Positions 52,535 through 63,743 of a stretch of 64,000 nt of DNA are shown here, piece by piece. Source of the DNA: Limnephilus marmoratus (taxonomy: Eukaryota > Arthropoda > Insecta > Trichoptera > Limnephilidae); assembly GCA_917880885.1 (NCBI GenBank), contig OU862918.1, positions 28,791,988 through 28,855,987 of the forward strand. The letters are read 5' to 3'. The notes beneath the pieces were generated by a model. It saw only the letters and a program-made list of their open reading frames with translations, had not been told where the DNA came from and did not search any database. Numbering within the stretch: position 1 is the stretch's first letter; the number at the start of each line of letters is the position of its first letter. Position numbers and translations under genes: made by a program.

Positions 52535-53275
52535 TAGGTCACCCCAAGTGGTTCGCTACGTTTTGGTGACTTAGCAGGGGTGCCGGGGTTCATGGGGTGA
52601 GGTTTGTCTAGGTCTTGGCGGCACATGCGTTTGCCGATCTACTAAATTATTTTTTACCTCTCCAGCCGGACCTCTCCACGGAGGCGTCTATTAATATCTA
52701 CAGGAATTCCAAAAACCGAAAAAATCGAACTAATATCTATGAGAAGGAAAGTGTTGACGAATATCTATAGCACTGGCAGAGGTTGGATTTGCAATTATGT
52801 ATAGCATATTGGAATAACGTGATATTGCATATGCAGTTTAAAAAACTTAATTTTTGTAAGTATGTATGTAAAAATCCCTAATATCGGACTATTGGACACA
52901 TTTAGCTGATTAATCCAACCTACGCTCTGTAGATATTAGTTCAACCTACGCTCTGTAGATATTAGTCAACACTCTGAAGTTCGTAGATATTAGTTCAACA
53001 TATGAGCTGTAGATATTCGTCCGACATACAGGCTGTAGATATTAGTATCTGGAGTCCCTCTCCACCCATCGCCTTGTAACGCAGTTGGAGGGATGGATTC
53101 ATACCTCCGTCACTCCTGGGCACATTGAGTTCCAGATTCATATCCATCCCGCACACCCTGTTCCTTTTCATAATTTCCCTTCCTTACTTTCCCTAAAAAT
53201 AACCTCTACACAGCATCCCCAAAGATGGCATAGGTCGCGAGGGAAAATGTTTTCCTCAAAACCTTACCGCTAATG
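52535..53275 (+). repeat. Interspersed repeat (as 8235-8640) hosting a GGAGGCG element
   Basis: AAGTGGTTCGCTACG, GGTGAGGTTTGTCTAGG and AGCCGGACCTCTCCAC on the left and CTCTCCACCCATCG, CCTTCCTTACTTTCCC and CCTCTACACAGCATC on the right follow the family order, split by the element at 52680-53056. Confidence 0.65.
52680..53056. mobile_element. GGAGGCG element, copy 4 (short, intact ends)
   Basis: Flanked by CCTCTCCAC on both sides (52671-52679; 53057-53065). Begins GGAGGCGTCTATTAATATC, ends ATTAGTATCTGGAGT. The left array is shorter than in copy 1; the right array has the same CTGTAGATATTAGT repeats. Confidence 0.85.
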
Positions 53276-54785
53276 AAAAAAAATATACTTCTTGATTAAT
53301 TTTACCGTGACATGTTTATGACATAATTTTTTATATTGTGAAAATCGACCAAGAGACGATAAGATAACAATTGGTACTCAAACTGTTATTGCCGACAAAA
53401 ATGTTTCAATATCTATACATCAGTCGATTGCGATCAAAGTGGTTGGAAACGGTATCGCAAATTCCAATCTTTTTAAAACAATGCCAGCGAGAACTCCACG
53501 TCATCCACTTTCGTCCTCTTCCTTCCCACACGTCTTTTTTTAAAACGAAAAAGACAGAACGATACGTCACGTACGATCTCGGACAAGTATACAGATTGAT
53601 CTCATATCTCATTGTATCATTTTCCATATATGTTATCCACAAAAATACATATTTTGTAAGTAAAATGATATATACGTCCCAATACACTGGAAAAAAAACA
53701 GTCAAGTGCTTTCGCTTGGGCGGTGCGCTGTCACAGGAAAAATAAAGATGGTGGCTATTGCCTTTTTTATTTTTGGTAAATATTAAGTGTTGTGGGGGGT
53801 GAAAGTGGTGATTTTAATGGGTGTTTTTGTTTTGGTTAAATTTCAGAATTGTTGGACATGCATACGAATACATTAAACAAGAAAAAAAATATGGCCGAAC
53901 CTGTCAAATACACTTGAAATTATGATTTAAAAAAAAGGTCTTTTACCATCTCCCCCGACGTAAATATTTGTCTTTCGTAATAATTAAGTTGAATAGAGAA
54001 CTCCAGTCCAATTTTTTTTATTTTTTTTATGAATAATGACCTTCTAACTTAAATAACTGCGTTTTTGTTTTTATTTTTAGAGTTAGTTTTAATAGTTAAA
54101 ATAATTGTCAAAGTTTTAATTTTTCGAGACCCCCCGGAAATATGGTAAATCATGTGACGTCATCACTCCCGAAAAATTAGTATGGGATTGGGCAATCAGC
54201 TGATCTACTGCCGCCATTTTGAAATCCGTTGTTCCGTTGTTCGAAGTATTCTCCCTAGAAGAAGCATTACTTTTTTCTTTCATTATTTTGTTTGTGCAGT
54301 AGTTTTTCAATATTTTAAATAATAGAGATAAACTAATAGAGATACCTCTATTTTTGATACTGAATTATTTAGGCTTAAATATTGTTTCAATAAACACTAC
54401 AACTATAAATATAATATAAACAGTACGAAATAAAGAATAACATGAAATGTTGTTAATATTGATGGCTTGTGCCATACCTACATGTCAATTGATTTCAATA
54501 CAATGTGATACAATGACTGGTGACGCGTGACGTCAGCACTAACCATTCAATCGTACCAACTTTACAGTGTATTTTAACGAGACGTTAAAAAATGCACTTT
54601 TTAATATTTTTTTACGAACACTACGTTTAATATTATGAAAAAAACTTATATATTCAGAATCAGCGTTTATTGGTCTGTATGAACATATTTTTTTAAAGTC
54701 ATAATATTTTTTACTGGAGTTCCTTATTGCCGTGCTATTTTCAAAAATGATTCGTATTTAGCGTGTACGGCTATTTTGAAAGATA
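53276..54785. other. No gene recognised
   Basis: The open frames at 53371-53745 and 54310-54116 resemble no family. Some text (CCCCGACGTAAATATTTGTC and neighbours) recurs near 52050-52100 and 59040-59110, indicating diffuse old repeats. Confidence 0.45.
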
Positions 54786-55426
54786 CAGTCCGTCAAATAA
54801 GAGTAGAAAACATAGGAGGGCGCCACTATGGATCAAATGGCAATACTAAACATATAACTCATGGTGTTGATGTAAAGCTGTGTAACCTACATTTTTATAA
54901 AAAATTAAAAAGGCGTAAAAGTTAAAAAAATATTATTTCATTACAATATAGGCTACCCACTGATCTCAAAATTAGAATTGCGTATAGGTATATTATTATT
55001 ATACCTTCGCAATTTTGTGTTAACGTAATGAAGAAAAACGATAATGTAATAAAATATAAAGCACAGTTTAAAAACTAGCTTAGTCCTAGCGTTGCCCGGG
55101 CTTTAGATCGTGTCTCTAATTTTAGATCTGAATATATTTAATTCATTCAGATCTAAAAGTAGTGTTTACCATTAGTGATTCTTCCTTTCTATCTATTGTT
55201 AAATTCAAATTTAAGTTAAATTAAATTAAAGCAAATCGCTTTATAAAACACCTTTTAATCAAATTTATGCCATGATCCAATTTTTTTTTTAAAATGTGGT
55301 TTACTGTGTTCTATACATTCAGTGATATTGCACTTAAAAATAATATTTGACAGTTAAATTGGTGTTGCCAGCCTACAAATTTTGTAGTTCAATTTTTTAT
55401 ATTTTCTACTCTTATTTGACACACTA
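54786..55426. mobile_element. Tc1/mariner-like non-autonomous element
   Basis: TA, then CAGTCCGTCAAATAAGAGTA at the left and (inverted) TAGTGTGTCAAATAAGAGTA at the right, then TA. No transposase frame. A Helitron-like end lies inside at about 55075. Confidence 0.7.
55075..55130 (-). mobile_element. Helitron 3' end, minus strand
   Basis: On the minus strand GCCCGGGCAACGCTAGGACT leads to GCTAG at 55079-55075 followed by T, resembling a Helitron terminus. The 5' limit was not found. Confidence 0.4.
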
Positions 55427-55599
55427 TACCTTTGTCTTTTAAATACTATTTTTTTCAGATGACAGGCCCCTTTTTCTAGCATTAATAAACTTCTATAGTT
55501 AGACCTACCTAATCGTGTTATATTTGTATTTTTTTCTCTCACCATTTTTTTTATTAATATCTTTTACAGGTTACATAAAATGTAATGTACATTTACATT

Positions 55600-55700
55600 T
55601 TTTTTTTTTTTAAGTTTCTTTATTCTTTGAAATATTCGTTACATAAATTGGGGAATTTTCGACCACCATACTAGGCACATGCCTGTGTTGTGGTAGTCGA
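55600..55700 (-). repeat. LINE 3'-end fragment
   Basis: A T-rich start, then TTTTCGACCACCATACTAGG and TGTGTTGTGGTAGTCG: same family as 28260-28370. The following 55701-56336 is A-rich low-complexity sequence (AAAAGAATATAAAAATG-like) without a gene. Confidence 0.6.
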
Positions 55701-56336
55701 TTTTTATATACAGTATATTAACAGATGCAATGTAAAGAAATGTGCGAGAATATAAAAAAATAATATAAAAATATTTAAATATACATATTATATAAAATAA
55801 TATTAAAGAAATTTAAAGAATACGAATGAATATAAAAGAATGTAAATGATTAAAGAGTATGGAAAAAATAAATGACTATAGAGTATGATAGTAGAATATA
55901 AAAATAATATGAAAAGTATAGAACATAGAAAGCAATACATGAAAGAATATAAAAATGATATAATTATAAAATATATAAAGTCGAAGTAAGTACTTTATAC
56001 CTAGAGAATGCAAGTAGGAAATGATAGCGATTATAATGAAGATCTGTGTGTACGTGGTTATATTGGTAGGTACATTATTTCAAACCAATTTTTGTACAAA
56101 TAAATTTTGGAATAAATTTATGTTTCGAGTCCGGCGAATTACACTGGTCACTAGAGTAAATTATTACATGATATAATAATTTACGTACATCTTCATGTTC
56201 GAATATCTTAATATCACTCTTCCATGGAAGCATTAGCTTGTGTCTGTCTATATATTTCACTGACTAGAACACTCCTTAAGGGTGAAAAGCCATTATTAAA
56301 AAAATTTATATATAAATAGGTATATTTCCCTCGATT

Positions 56337-56579
56337 CAAGGTTCGTAGAAAATGCGTTTAACAAGGTGAGCTTATAGGGGACTTTTACAACAACAAAAAA
56401 ACTCGGCGGACCGCTTTTGAAATTTCGATGTAAAACACTGCCACTTGTTGTATTGCAGTTAATTCAAATCTCCCAGTGGAACATGGACTTCAAGCTACGT
56501 CACAATTTTTAGGCAATCACCGCTCTACCCCCTCGAAGAGCTAATACAACCTTGTTAAACGCATTTTCCACGAATCTTG
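56337..56579. mobile_element. MITE with 31-bp inverted repeats and 9-bp duplication
   Basis: CAAGGTTCGTAGAAAATGCG at the left and (inverted) CAAGATTCGTGGAAAATGCG at the right. CCCTCGATT precedes (56328-56336) and follows (56580-56588) exactly. 243 bp, non-coding. The 9-bp duplication suggests a Mutator-like origin. It lies about 150 bp before a GH31 exon. Confidence 0.9.
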
Positions 56580-56727
56580 CCCTCGATTACATTTCCAACG
56601 TTGAATACAGAATAACAGTATTTTATTTAGTTATTGTTTTCCAAAATGTACCACATATATTGATTTGGGAAAGTTACCTGCATTATTCCTGGGTGTCAAA
56701 ATTTTCTTCTGATAAAACTTTACTTAG

Positions 56728-56865
56728 GAATATCTTTATTTATTTTAGTAGGACTTGTCCTCAGTCCGTGTTTGGTATCCGCTGACCTTACCCTCAATCC
56801 AGAAGATGGGATCAAAGTTGAACTCAAGGATGGACCAGCAGGTATCATCGTGAATGCGATCCGAG
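56728..56865 (+). CDS. GH31 family glycosidase (MYORG-like), signal-peptide exon
   Basis: After ACTTTACTTAG at 56727 the frame reads GISLFILVGLVLSPCLVSA, a hydrophobic signal-peptide core, then DLTLNPEDGIKVELKDGPAG, ending CGAG|GTAATA (phase 1). No ATG is in the open frame, so translation starts in an upstream exon not identified here. Its link to the exon at 62603 is supported by phase (the split codon joins as GAT) and by the secreted or luminal nature of the family. Confidence 0.7.
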
Positions 56866-57069
56866 GTAATAAAATTTAATATTAGGAACTCTAGTCAGTT
56901 TTCAATAAAAAAAGCAGCCTTTTTAAATGTAAGTTTTCCCCCGGAATTCGCTTATACAAGTGACTTACGGCAAATCACTTACTGTAATAAACTTATAACA
57001 AGTTGCAGAAGTCGTTCTTGCGCAAGTTTTTGAGGAGTCTGATTGCGTCCGCGCGAACTTACAGTCTTC

Positions 57070-58061
57070 CAGTGGCGGCTCGAGCACAATTTCGATGGTG
57101 GGGATCGATATTTTTTATGTGTATAAATAAATATACTTACATGACAATTTACCTTAAACTCATTATAATTGAGAACATTCAAAATACCAATTTTTTTTAT
57201 ATTCATGTACCTATACAAGTAGGTATATTTTTATGTTTTCAATTCTAATTTCTAAAGTCTAAAGTAAATAATTCATTATTTTTTCGAAAAAATATTTATT
57301 TTTCTCAAAAAAAATATTATTGAATTAGTTACGCATCTTACCAGAAATACAAAAATTAGTACATATATGAATATAAAGCTTAATAAAAAATAACAAATAT
57401 AATCCAACCAACTTTGGTTTAGAGCGCTTTTGAGGTAAATTTTCCACCAGAACGGCGCTATAGAAATAATCCGACCTATAGTATTATTTTAATAACAAAA
57501 TATGTACAACAATAATACCGCTAACGCCAATCCCGGTCCGTGCACAGCTCACATTTTTCAATTTGAACGAAAACAAACTCACAATTATCCACGAGGGGAT
57601 CCTAGAGATTATCCCCAAGGTAATGATACTATGACTCAAATGCGCATGCGCGAATTCGCGAGATCCCTAAGAAACGTATTCAGTACGAATAAAAAATATA
57701 AATTTCAAGGAACAAATCCCGTGATGTCCCCCAAGTGCGCAGAACGATTTGCGCAGTGCACATGGCGCATGGCAACTGATAGTTTCGCGATCGACATCCC
57801 GGTCGTCCGTCGTCCGTCGAATCGCGTGCAACAAGGAAGTGAGCGGAGCGGTCGCACGTTGGTCCGAAGAAACTACTTCAATTTCGAGCTTAAAAATGTT
57901 CTGAATTGAAATTATAGATTATTTTTCTGCAAATGTTAATAATTACTTTTATCTTAAGAATTCATGTTTGTGAACATAAAGCATCGAAAAAATTCTCAAT
58001 AGGTTTCTGAAATATGAAGTGGGGTCTGTCCCCACCGTCCCCTTGAGAAGAACCGCCACTG
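57070..58061. mobile_element. hAT-like non-autonomous element, 992 bp
   Basis: Ends CAGTGGCGGCTCGAG and (inverted) CAGTGGCGGTTCTTC. 8-bp target duplication CAGTCTTC at 57062-57069 and 58062-58069. An internal 135-codon frame (57502-57909) has no recognisable domain. Confidence 0.9.
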
Positions 58062-58566
58062 CAGTCTTCTCATTGTTTTTGAAATCGGTTTGATAAGTTG
58101 AGACGCTTACCGTAAGAAATGGTACCAATATGCGCAGAAGCGAGAAGTGCAAAATTAAAGGGCAGATTTTCGTAGGATTATTTTTCTCTGTAAAAATTAT
58201 TATTATTTGAACTAGAATCTGATTAGGATAAGTGCAAGTGGATATGCACGTTATTGTTTCCCGAAAACAATATAAAAAAATGCTCTACCTACGAAAACGA
58301 ATGTAAACTGAAAGAAATTTTTCCGTTTTCAAAAATTGAAGAGATACCTATAATTTTTTTCTGGTGGAAAAAAAGCTTTCTGAAAATTAGCATCTCTGTT
58401 TATTATCGGTCCAAGCCAAGCCTTTCTATTTCCAATGTTTCTGATTATAACATGACGTATTTGAATTCGAAATTAGCTGCTGTCACCTGGCTGTCATTCG
58501 GACAAAATTAAAGAACTCAGTTCAATTCCGCTTTCAACGGAACAAAAGCGCATGGAGAATTGTTTC

Positions 58567-58763
58567 CAAGGGCGGATCCAGCTTTGACGCCAGGGGGGGT
58601 CACGTAGCGCCAGGGGGGGGTCACATAGTCGTGGTCAAGTCACTAGAAGTTATAATTTGATTTTTATAATAATAGATACAAGTAAAAAGTAGGTCCACCT
58701 AGGTCCTGGACCCAGCCCAGGGGGGGTCATGACCCCCATGACCCCCCCCTGGATCCGCCCTTG
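58567..58763. mobile_element. hAT-type MITE, 197 bp
   Basis: CAAGGGCGGATCCAG and its perfect reverse complement CTGGATCCGCCCTTG at the ends; 8-bp duplication ATTGTTTC at 58559-58566 and 58764-58771. The interior has poly-G and poly-C runs. Confidence 0.95.
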
Positions 58764-59382
58764 ATTGTTTCAGAAAGCCAACTTCTATTCCAACCCTTTA
58801 GTTGAGCCCTTTCGCCTTTATTGACAAAATCTAAATTTGACAAGCTTTAATTTGACAACAAATCGTTGTTGACAGAAGCCATCGTATCGCAAATAAACTT
58901 ATTATTAGCATTAACAGATTTGAGCACTTACATAAGGTGATCTTCCGTATTAAGTAAACGCTCCTGTAAGCAAATTATAAAAAAAACCTTTCGTAAATTT
59001 TACTTATGTGTGTAAAGCTAGCCTAAAATATATTTTTTAGAGTTAGTTTTCATAGTTTTAATTTTTCAATGCCGGCCAAAACGCATCTTTCGTCTATCAT
59101 CGGCATGACGTCATGGTAAAATTGATAATAAGTAAAACAGTACTTTTAAATACTTTAAAACCAAAACAATAAAGAAAATATAAAATAATGAAAAAAGTAA
59201 CAACAAAAGCATATAATATGAAACAAAATACATTGGTAAAAACGATAAGAAGTCTAACATAAAAATATGCAGTTAGAAAAATGCAGAAATTTTCTACGAC
59301 TATTTGTGTCCAGATTTATAAAAGAATTGGAATAAACAATGTTTATACTGGATATTCTTAAGAACTTCTTTTCTAATTTGCT

Positions 59383-59745
59383 TAAGAGCGACAGCGACAA
59401 AATCGATGCGAAAATTGCGAAAATGATTAATAAAACACGACTCGTTTAAAATAGAGCAAAAATCTTGCGGGCTTTGTCTTAAACAGCATTTAACGAAACA
59501 CTGTGATATTTTTCATACTTATAATTATAACTTGTAAAATAACTGAAACAAACGTGTTTATAATAATTTTTGAAGCATACTTTGCGATTTTTTCTATCGA
59601 GGGAATTTTATATAATTTGCATTTCGGCGCGGGCAATGTCTAGATATTATCTTCAAGAATAACATTTTTTTAAGAGCTTTAAAAGTTACCGTGTTTAAGT
59701 GAGATTTGTAGGCAATCGATAGAAATTCGGGTTGCGGGCCCTTAA
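59383..59745 (-). mobile_element. TTAA MITE, truncated inverted copy of 14478-14916
   Basis: The right end GGGTTGCGGGCCCTTAA (to 59745) equals the left end of 14478-14916 inverted, and the body (CGGCGCGGGCAATGTCTAGA, GACAAAATCGATGCG) matches. The other terminus is missing; the break is near 59383. Confidence 0.75.
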
Positions 59746-60503
59746 GGTGAAATATATCTCCTAGATCTAGATCAAATTTTTTGTCGTTTGATGGATAAAG
59801 ATACTGAGTTCCGGATTGTGTATGTCAAATTTGAGATGTTTTTATTCTTAAAATTAACAGCGTTTTTATTGGAGAACATATTGTAAAAAAATCAGCAACT
59901 CGTCACTACTGTTTTTGCAAAATTAATAATATTAAGTCCCGTACCGCATTATCGTCCTTGCCCACATATACCTAAAGATGAATAGGTAGGTATATCCCAT
60001 TTCCGTCATTAATAATAGTTTATTTTTGTAAAAAATAATACTTATAAAAACAATTATAGCAGTCGCCAAAATTATGATTCAATTTCAGTAAAACTAAAAA
60101 GATACATTATTTAAAATCAATTCAAAATCCACATATAATATGCCTTACAAAGTAACGTATTTAGATGTAGAGATATTTTATTTCGATCAAAGATATACGC
60201 AAGAATTATATTATAAATTATCAATAATCTAGATATGCTTCATAGACGTCGAAGATAAATCAATTAATTAATATGGATCACTGTACTCACGGATAAAAAT
60301 CCTATTATTACCAACTAACTTCCTGAATTCGATTTAGAAGACATACTGACTAATTTCATCTGGCGTACCTACTCTGCAAATTTTTCATGGGCCCGGCCGG
60401 TACGACTTGTGATATTTGCGTCCTGGGTTGTTTCCTCGTAAGCAATCTCGTTTCTTTAAATTTATCGTCCCATTTTCTTGTTTTTCATAATCATTTTTTT
60501 TTT

Positions 60504-60955
60504 AAATAATAAACAAAAATTTTAACAAAACAAAAAAACGACTTCAAAAAATGCACTAAAAAGTAAAAAAATAATTTCGTATTCTTCTACAACTTCATAA
60601 TCAACTTACTTTTTCTAATCATCAATATGTAGGTACGATTGTTACTTTTGGAGTCGGTGTCAGTGAAGGTAGGTTTGTAACTACATACATAGTTGTAGGT
60701 GAGATGTGCTTGTGTTGCACAAGCGACTTGAAGAGGCGAGGGGCGAGAGGAGAGGGGAGCTGTCAAGTGAACACACGCCGGGCCGGGTACCTTTGCTGAC
60801 ACCGACTCCAAAAATAACAATCGTACCTACATATTGATGATTAGAAAAAGTAAGTTGATTATGAAGTTGTAGAAGAATACGAAATTATTTTTTTACTTTT
60901 TAGTGCATTTTTTGAAGTCGTTTTTTTGTTTTGTTAAATTTTTTGTTTATTTTTT
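60504..60955. repeat. Long palindrome, 160-bp arms
   Basis: 60504-60663 is nearly identical to the reverse complement of 60796-60955, with only a few differences, around a 132-bp loop (60664-60795). Arms include CGACTTCAAAAAATGCAC, CTACAACTTCATAATCAAC and GGAGTCGGTGTCAG. Located within the GH31 intron. Confidence 0.92.
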
Positions 60956-61455
60956 GATTTTTAGTGAATCTGAAGTACACTTACTAATTTATCTGAATAT
61001 GGGTAAACCTACGAAACGTGTTGCTCATATGAGACAGACATAATTTGACCATAGCGACGTTAGGGTCAAATTAAGAGATTCGGCCGAGTTTCGTTAATTT
61101 GTCATGGATCCGATAATCAGAACCTGACCAAACTCTCATCAAATTACCCTTGAAGTACATCCTTTCCAATAAAAAAAGAATCATCGAAATCGGTTGGCGT
61201 GATATTGAGTTATTCGTCCATTTGTCGCGCACATACATGCAAATTTAAGACTTATATGGTTTTCTCATGGATGCCATTGTCGGAACTGGACCAAATTAAA
61301 ATGGGATCACACGGGAAGCACCAGCTTTCAAATAAAAAAAGAATCATCAATATCGGTTCATCCAGTCAAAAGTTCTGAGGTAACAAACATAAAAAATAAA
61401 ATAAAATAAAAACAGTCGAATTGAGAACCTCCTCCCTTTTGAAGTCGTTTAAAAA
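60956..61455 (+). mobile_element. Lepidopteran-type interspersed repeat
   Basis: AAAAAAGAATCATCGAAATC, GGTTCATCCAGTCAAAAGT and, at the end, GTCGAATTGAGAACCTCCTC with TTTTGAAGTCGTTT are text I associate with a very common moth and butterfly repeat. It may share an outer boundary with the palindrome at 60504-60955, since both carry the GACTTCAAAA end. Confidence 0.5.
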
Positions 61456-61749
61456 CGAATGTTTCTTTCTTTGTGCCTTATGCTGTCCTTACCATTCGAA
61501 TGCGATGAAACTTTGCTGATTTGAGGTACGCCTGCCCGCGATGGTTACTATACAAAATAGTGAGCTCTGGCATTATGACATTATTTCCTATAACATTCAT
61601 CCGATTGCGATGTAACTTTGTTGAATTATTGTGCACACACTAGCGAAAGTTTCTATATATTACGGTGAGATCTGGCGTTATGAAATTTGTCTAAAACCTT
61701 TACAAAAGACGCGCGCGAGTGGTTTGAAAAAGGAGTGAATTTCATATAA

Positions 61750-62440
61750 TTTAGATGCAGGGAGGGAAGGCGGGAGGGTGAGAGAAATTCGGGAGGGGGT
61801 GGGGAACAAAGGAGAGGAGAGGGGTTTACGAGAAGTGGAATGAGGGAGGGGGAAGCGAAAGGGGAACGTGGGAAGGGAGAAGGCGGGGAAGGTGGGGAAG
61901 GCGGGGAAGGCGGGGAAGGCGGTAGGGAAACGCGGGAGGGGAAGGGGACGCGGGAAGGGAACGGGTGCGGGAACACATTGGAAAGCACACGCATGGGAGG
62001 GAAGGGGGGAGTTTGTGCTAGGTGGGATGAAAGAGGGGGAACGAAGGGAGAGGGGGAAGGCGGATACGGTGGAATGGAAATGCAAGGACACGCAGCGGAG
62101 AGGGTCGGTGGGGGTGGGGGACGAGGGAGGTGTAGAGGGAGAGATTGCAAAGGAGACATAGTAGCGGTAGGCGATATCAGAAACTTATTTTGGATAATTC
62201 ATGCTTCATATACGGACAGCTGTGAAAAGTGGGTGTATTCCATACAGTTTTAGGGCAGGGGGAGGGAAGGATCGAGAGGGAGGGAAAGGGTGGGGGAAAG
62301 GCGGGGATGATGGAAGGGGAACACGGGGGGGTAGGGGTCACGGGAGGGGGACGGGGGCTGGAACAGGAAAGGACTAGCAGAGGTGGGGTGACAGAGCAGA
62401 GGGGGACAAGAAAGGAGTGGAGGGACATATTGCAAAGGAG
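61750..62440 (+). repeat. G-rich, strand-biased tract in two blocks
   Basis: 61750-62130 and 62252-62420 consist largely of GGGAGGG, GGGGAAGG and GGCGGGGAAGG runs on the plus strand with almost no C. Many windows have four or more GGG runs within 30 nt, the pattern for G-quadruplexes. The spacers following each block (AAAGGAGA(C/T)ATA...) are similar, so the blocks are likely duplicates. The open frames here are artefacts. Confidence 0.85.
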
Positions 62441-62602
62441 ATATAATATCGGTACGGTATGTGACATGTTTATGCTTGAGAAACCTTTTGATTTATTCAT
62501 GTACGCACCAGGTGGAAAAACAAAAAAAATATTCTTGTATATCGAAAAGCTCTTCAATAAACATGCCGATCATTAAATCTTAAATTTTGTGTTTTCTTGC
62601 AG

Positions 62603-62818
62603 ATGACAGGGAGTATTTTGTTGGAATTATTGCATCTGAGTTCGTTAACATACCTTACAAATCATGGGCCACCAACAGAATGGCTATCCTGAACTTTGAA
62701 TCTGCGACGAACAATGCCGAACTGAAGGTTACTGTGGCCATCACAGATGAGAGATGGACTCTGACCCTTAAATGGACAGCACCGAACACGCAAAGATTAG
62801 TCGACTGCATCTCTTTAG
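62603..62818 (+). CDS. GH31 family glycosidase (MYORG-like), second visible exon
   Basis: Begins after CTTGCAG at 62602. With the split codon it reads DDREYFVGIIASEFVNIPYK, then NAELKVTVAITDERWTLTLK and QRLVDCISLG, ending TTAG|GTGAAT (phase 1). This is part of the N-terminal beta-rich domain that precedes the barrel in GH31 enzymes. 72 codons. Confidence 0.82.
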
Positions 62819-63079
62819 GTGAATATTGATTATATTTAGGTGAAAGCTAATTAACATCACATTTTGTCATCTAATGCCATTCCTCGTCCGGGGTAGGAAA
62901 AGAGAATTGAACGCCACACTATTCTCTAGTATATTTTCAGGGATACCTTTTTCCGATAATCCAGTTTAACTACACGTCTGAATCATCTAAGTGTCTGTGC
63001 ACCCAGTTTGAAAATCACGGGGAATAGAATGCTAAGGATTATTTATCTGTTATTGGTGTATTAAAATGTATTAATTTAG

Positions 63080-63743
63080 GTGATGACCAATGGTTTGGCG
63101 GTCCAGAGCAAAAGAGACAATATTGGCCAGTACAGAAGTTAAATCTCACCGAGTATTCCTACATAACGAAGGAAGATGACAACAGCGCAATAGTCGAACC
63201 CTACTGGATCAACTCTAATGGAACCATCCTTTACGTTGACAAAGAAGTGCCCCTCTTCATAGACCAAAACCATTTGCGTCCAGGACATCTGTGTTTGATC
63301 GCTCAAGTAAAGGCTCCTTACTCCATAAAGACACGTACAGCAAGCACTCTCGTTTACGATATTGTGTTCACCAAAAATGCGAGGGTTGGACACGAATATG
63401 CCATTGAAAGATACTTGGGAAAACCAATTGGCTACCCAGACTCCAGAATGATTGAGCATCCTGTTTGGTCCACTTGGGCGAGATACCTAAGGCCAATCAA
63501 CCAGGAAATCGTGCTGAATTTTGCCGACGAAATCGTCGCCAATGGCTTCAACAACAGTCAGTTTGAAATAGACGATCTTTGGGAAATCTGCTACGGTTCA
63601 TTGGCTGTACAAACTGATACATTTCCCAACTTCACCCAGATGGTTCGAGACCTCAAGAGTAAGGGATTCAGAGTGACAATGTGGATTCACCCATTCATAA
63701 ACGAGGGATGTGAGCCCGTCTATACTGAAGCGAAAACCAAAGG
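63080..63743 (+). CDS. GH31 family glycosidase (MYORG-like), third visible exon
   Basis: Starts after TTAATTTAG at 63079 and ends AAAGG|GTAAGA (phase 2). Encodes DDQWFGGPEQKRQYWPVQKL, then EHPVWSTWARY, NSQFEIDDLWEICYG and RVTMWIHPFIN, which match the early barrel strands of GH31 proteins of the myogenesis-regulating glycosidase type. The catalytic Asp pair normally lies further on and is outside this window. The enzyme presumably hydrolyses alpha-linked sugars in the secretory pathway; activity cannot be judged from this part. 220 full codons with no breaks. Confidence 0.92.

Larger units (their letters stand above)
56866..62602 (+). other. GH31 intron, 5.7 kb with several transposons
   Basis: GTAATA donor, TTTTCTTGCAG acceptor. 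Contains two hAT-type elements, a TTAA-MITE remnant, a long palindrome, a lepidopteran-type repeat and a G-rich tract, each listed below. The gaps 56866-57069, 58772-59382 and 59746-60503 show nothing recognisable. Confidence 0.75.

Noticed and set aside
57502..57909. 135-codon protein in the hAT-like element
   Set aside because: No domain, and composition matches the surrounding non-coding sequence.
61653..62557. Proline- and serine-rich or glycine-rich proteins on either strand
   Set aside because: Artefacts of the G-rich tract; open frames overlap on both strands.
63139..63459. 106-codon minus-strand frame
   Set aside because: Antisense shadow of the GH31 exon.
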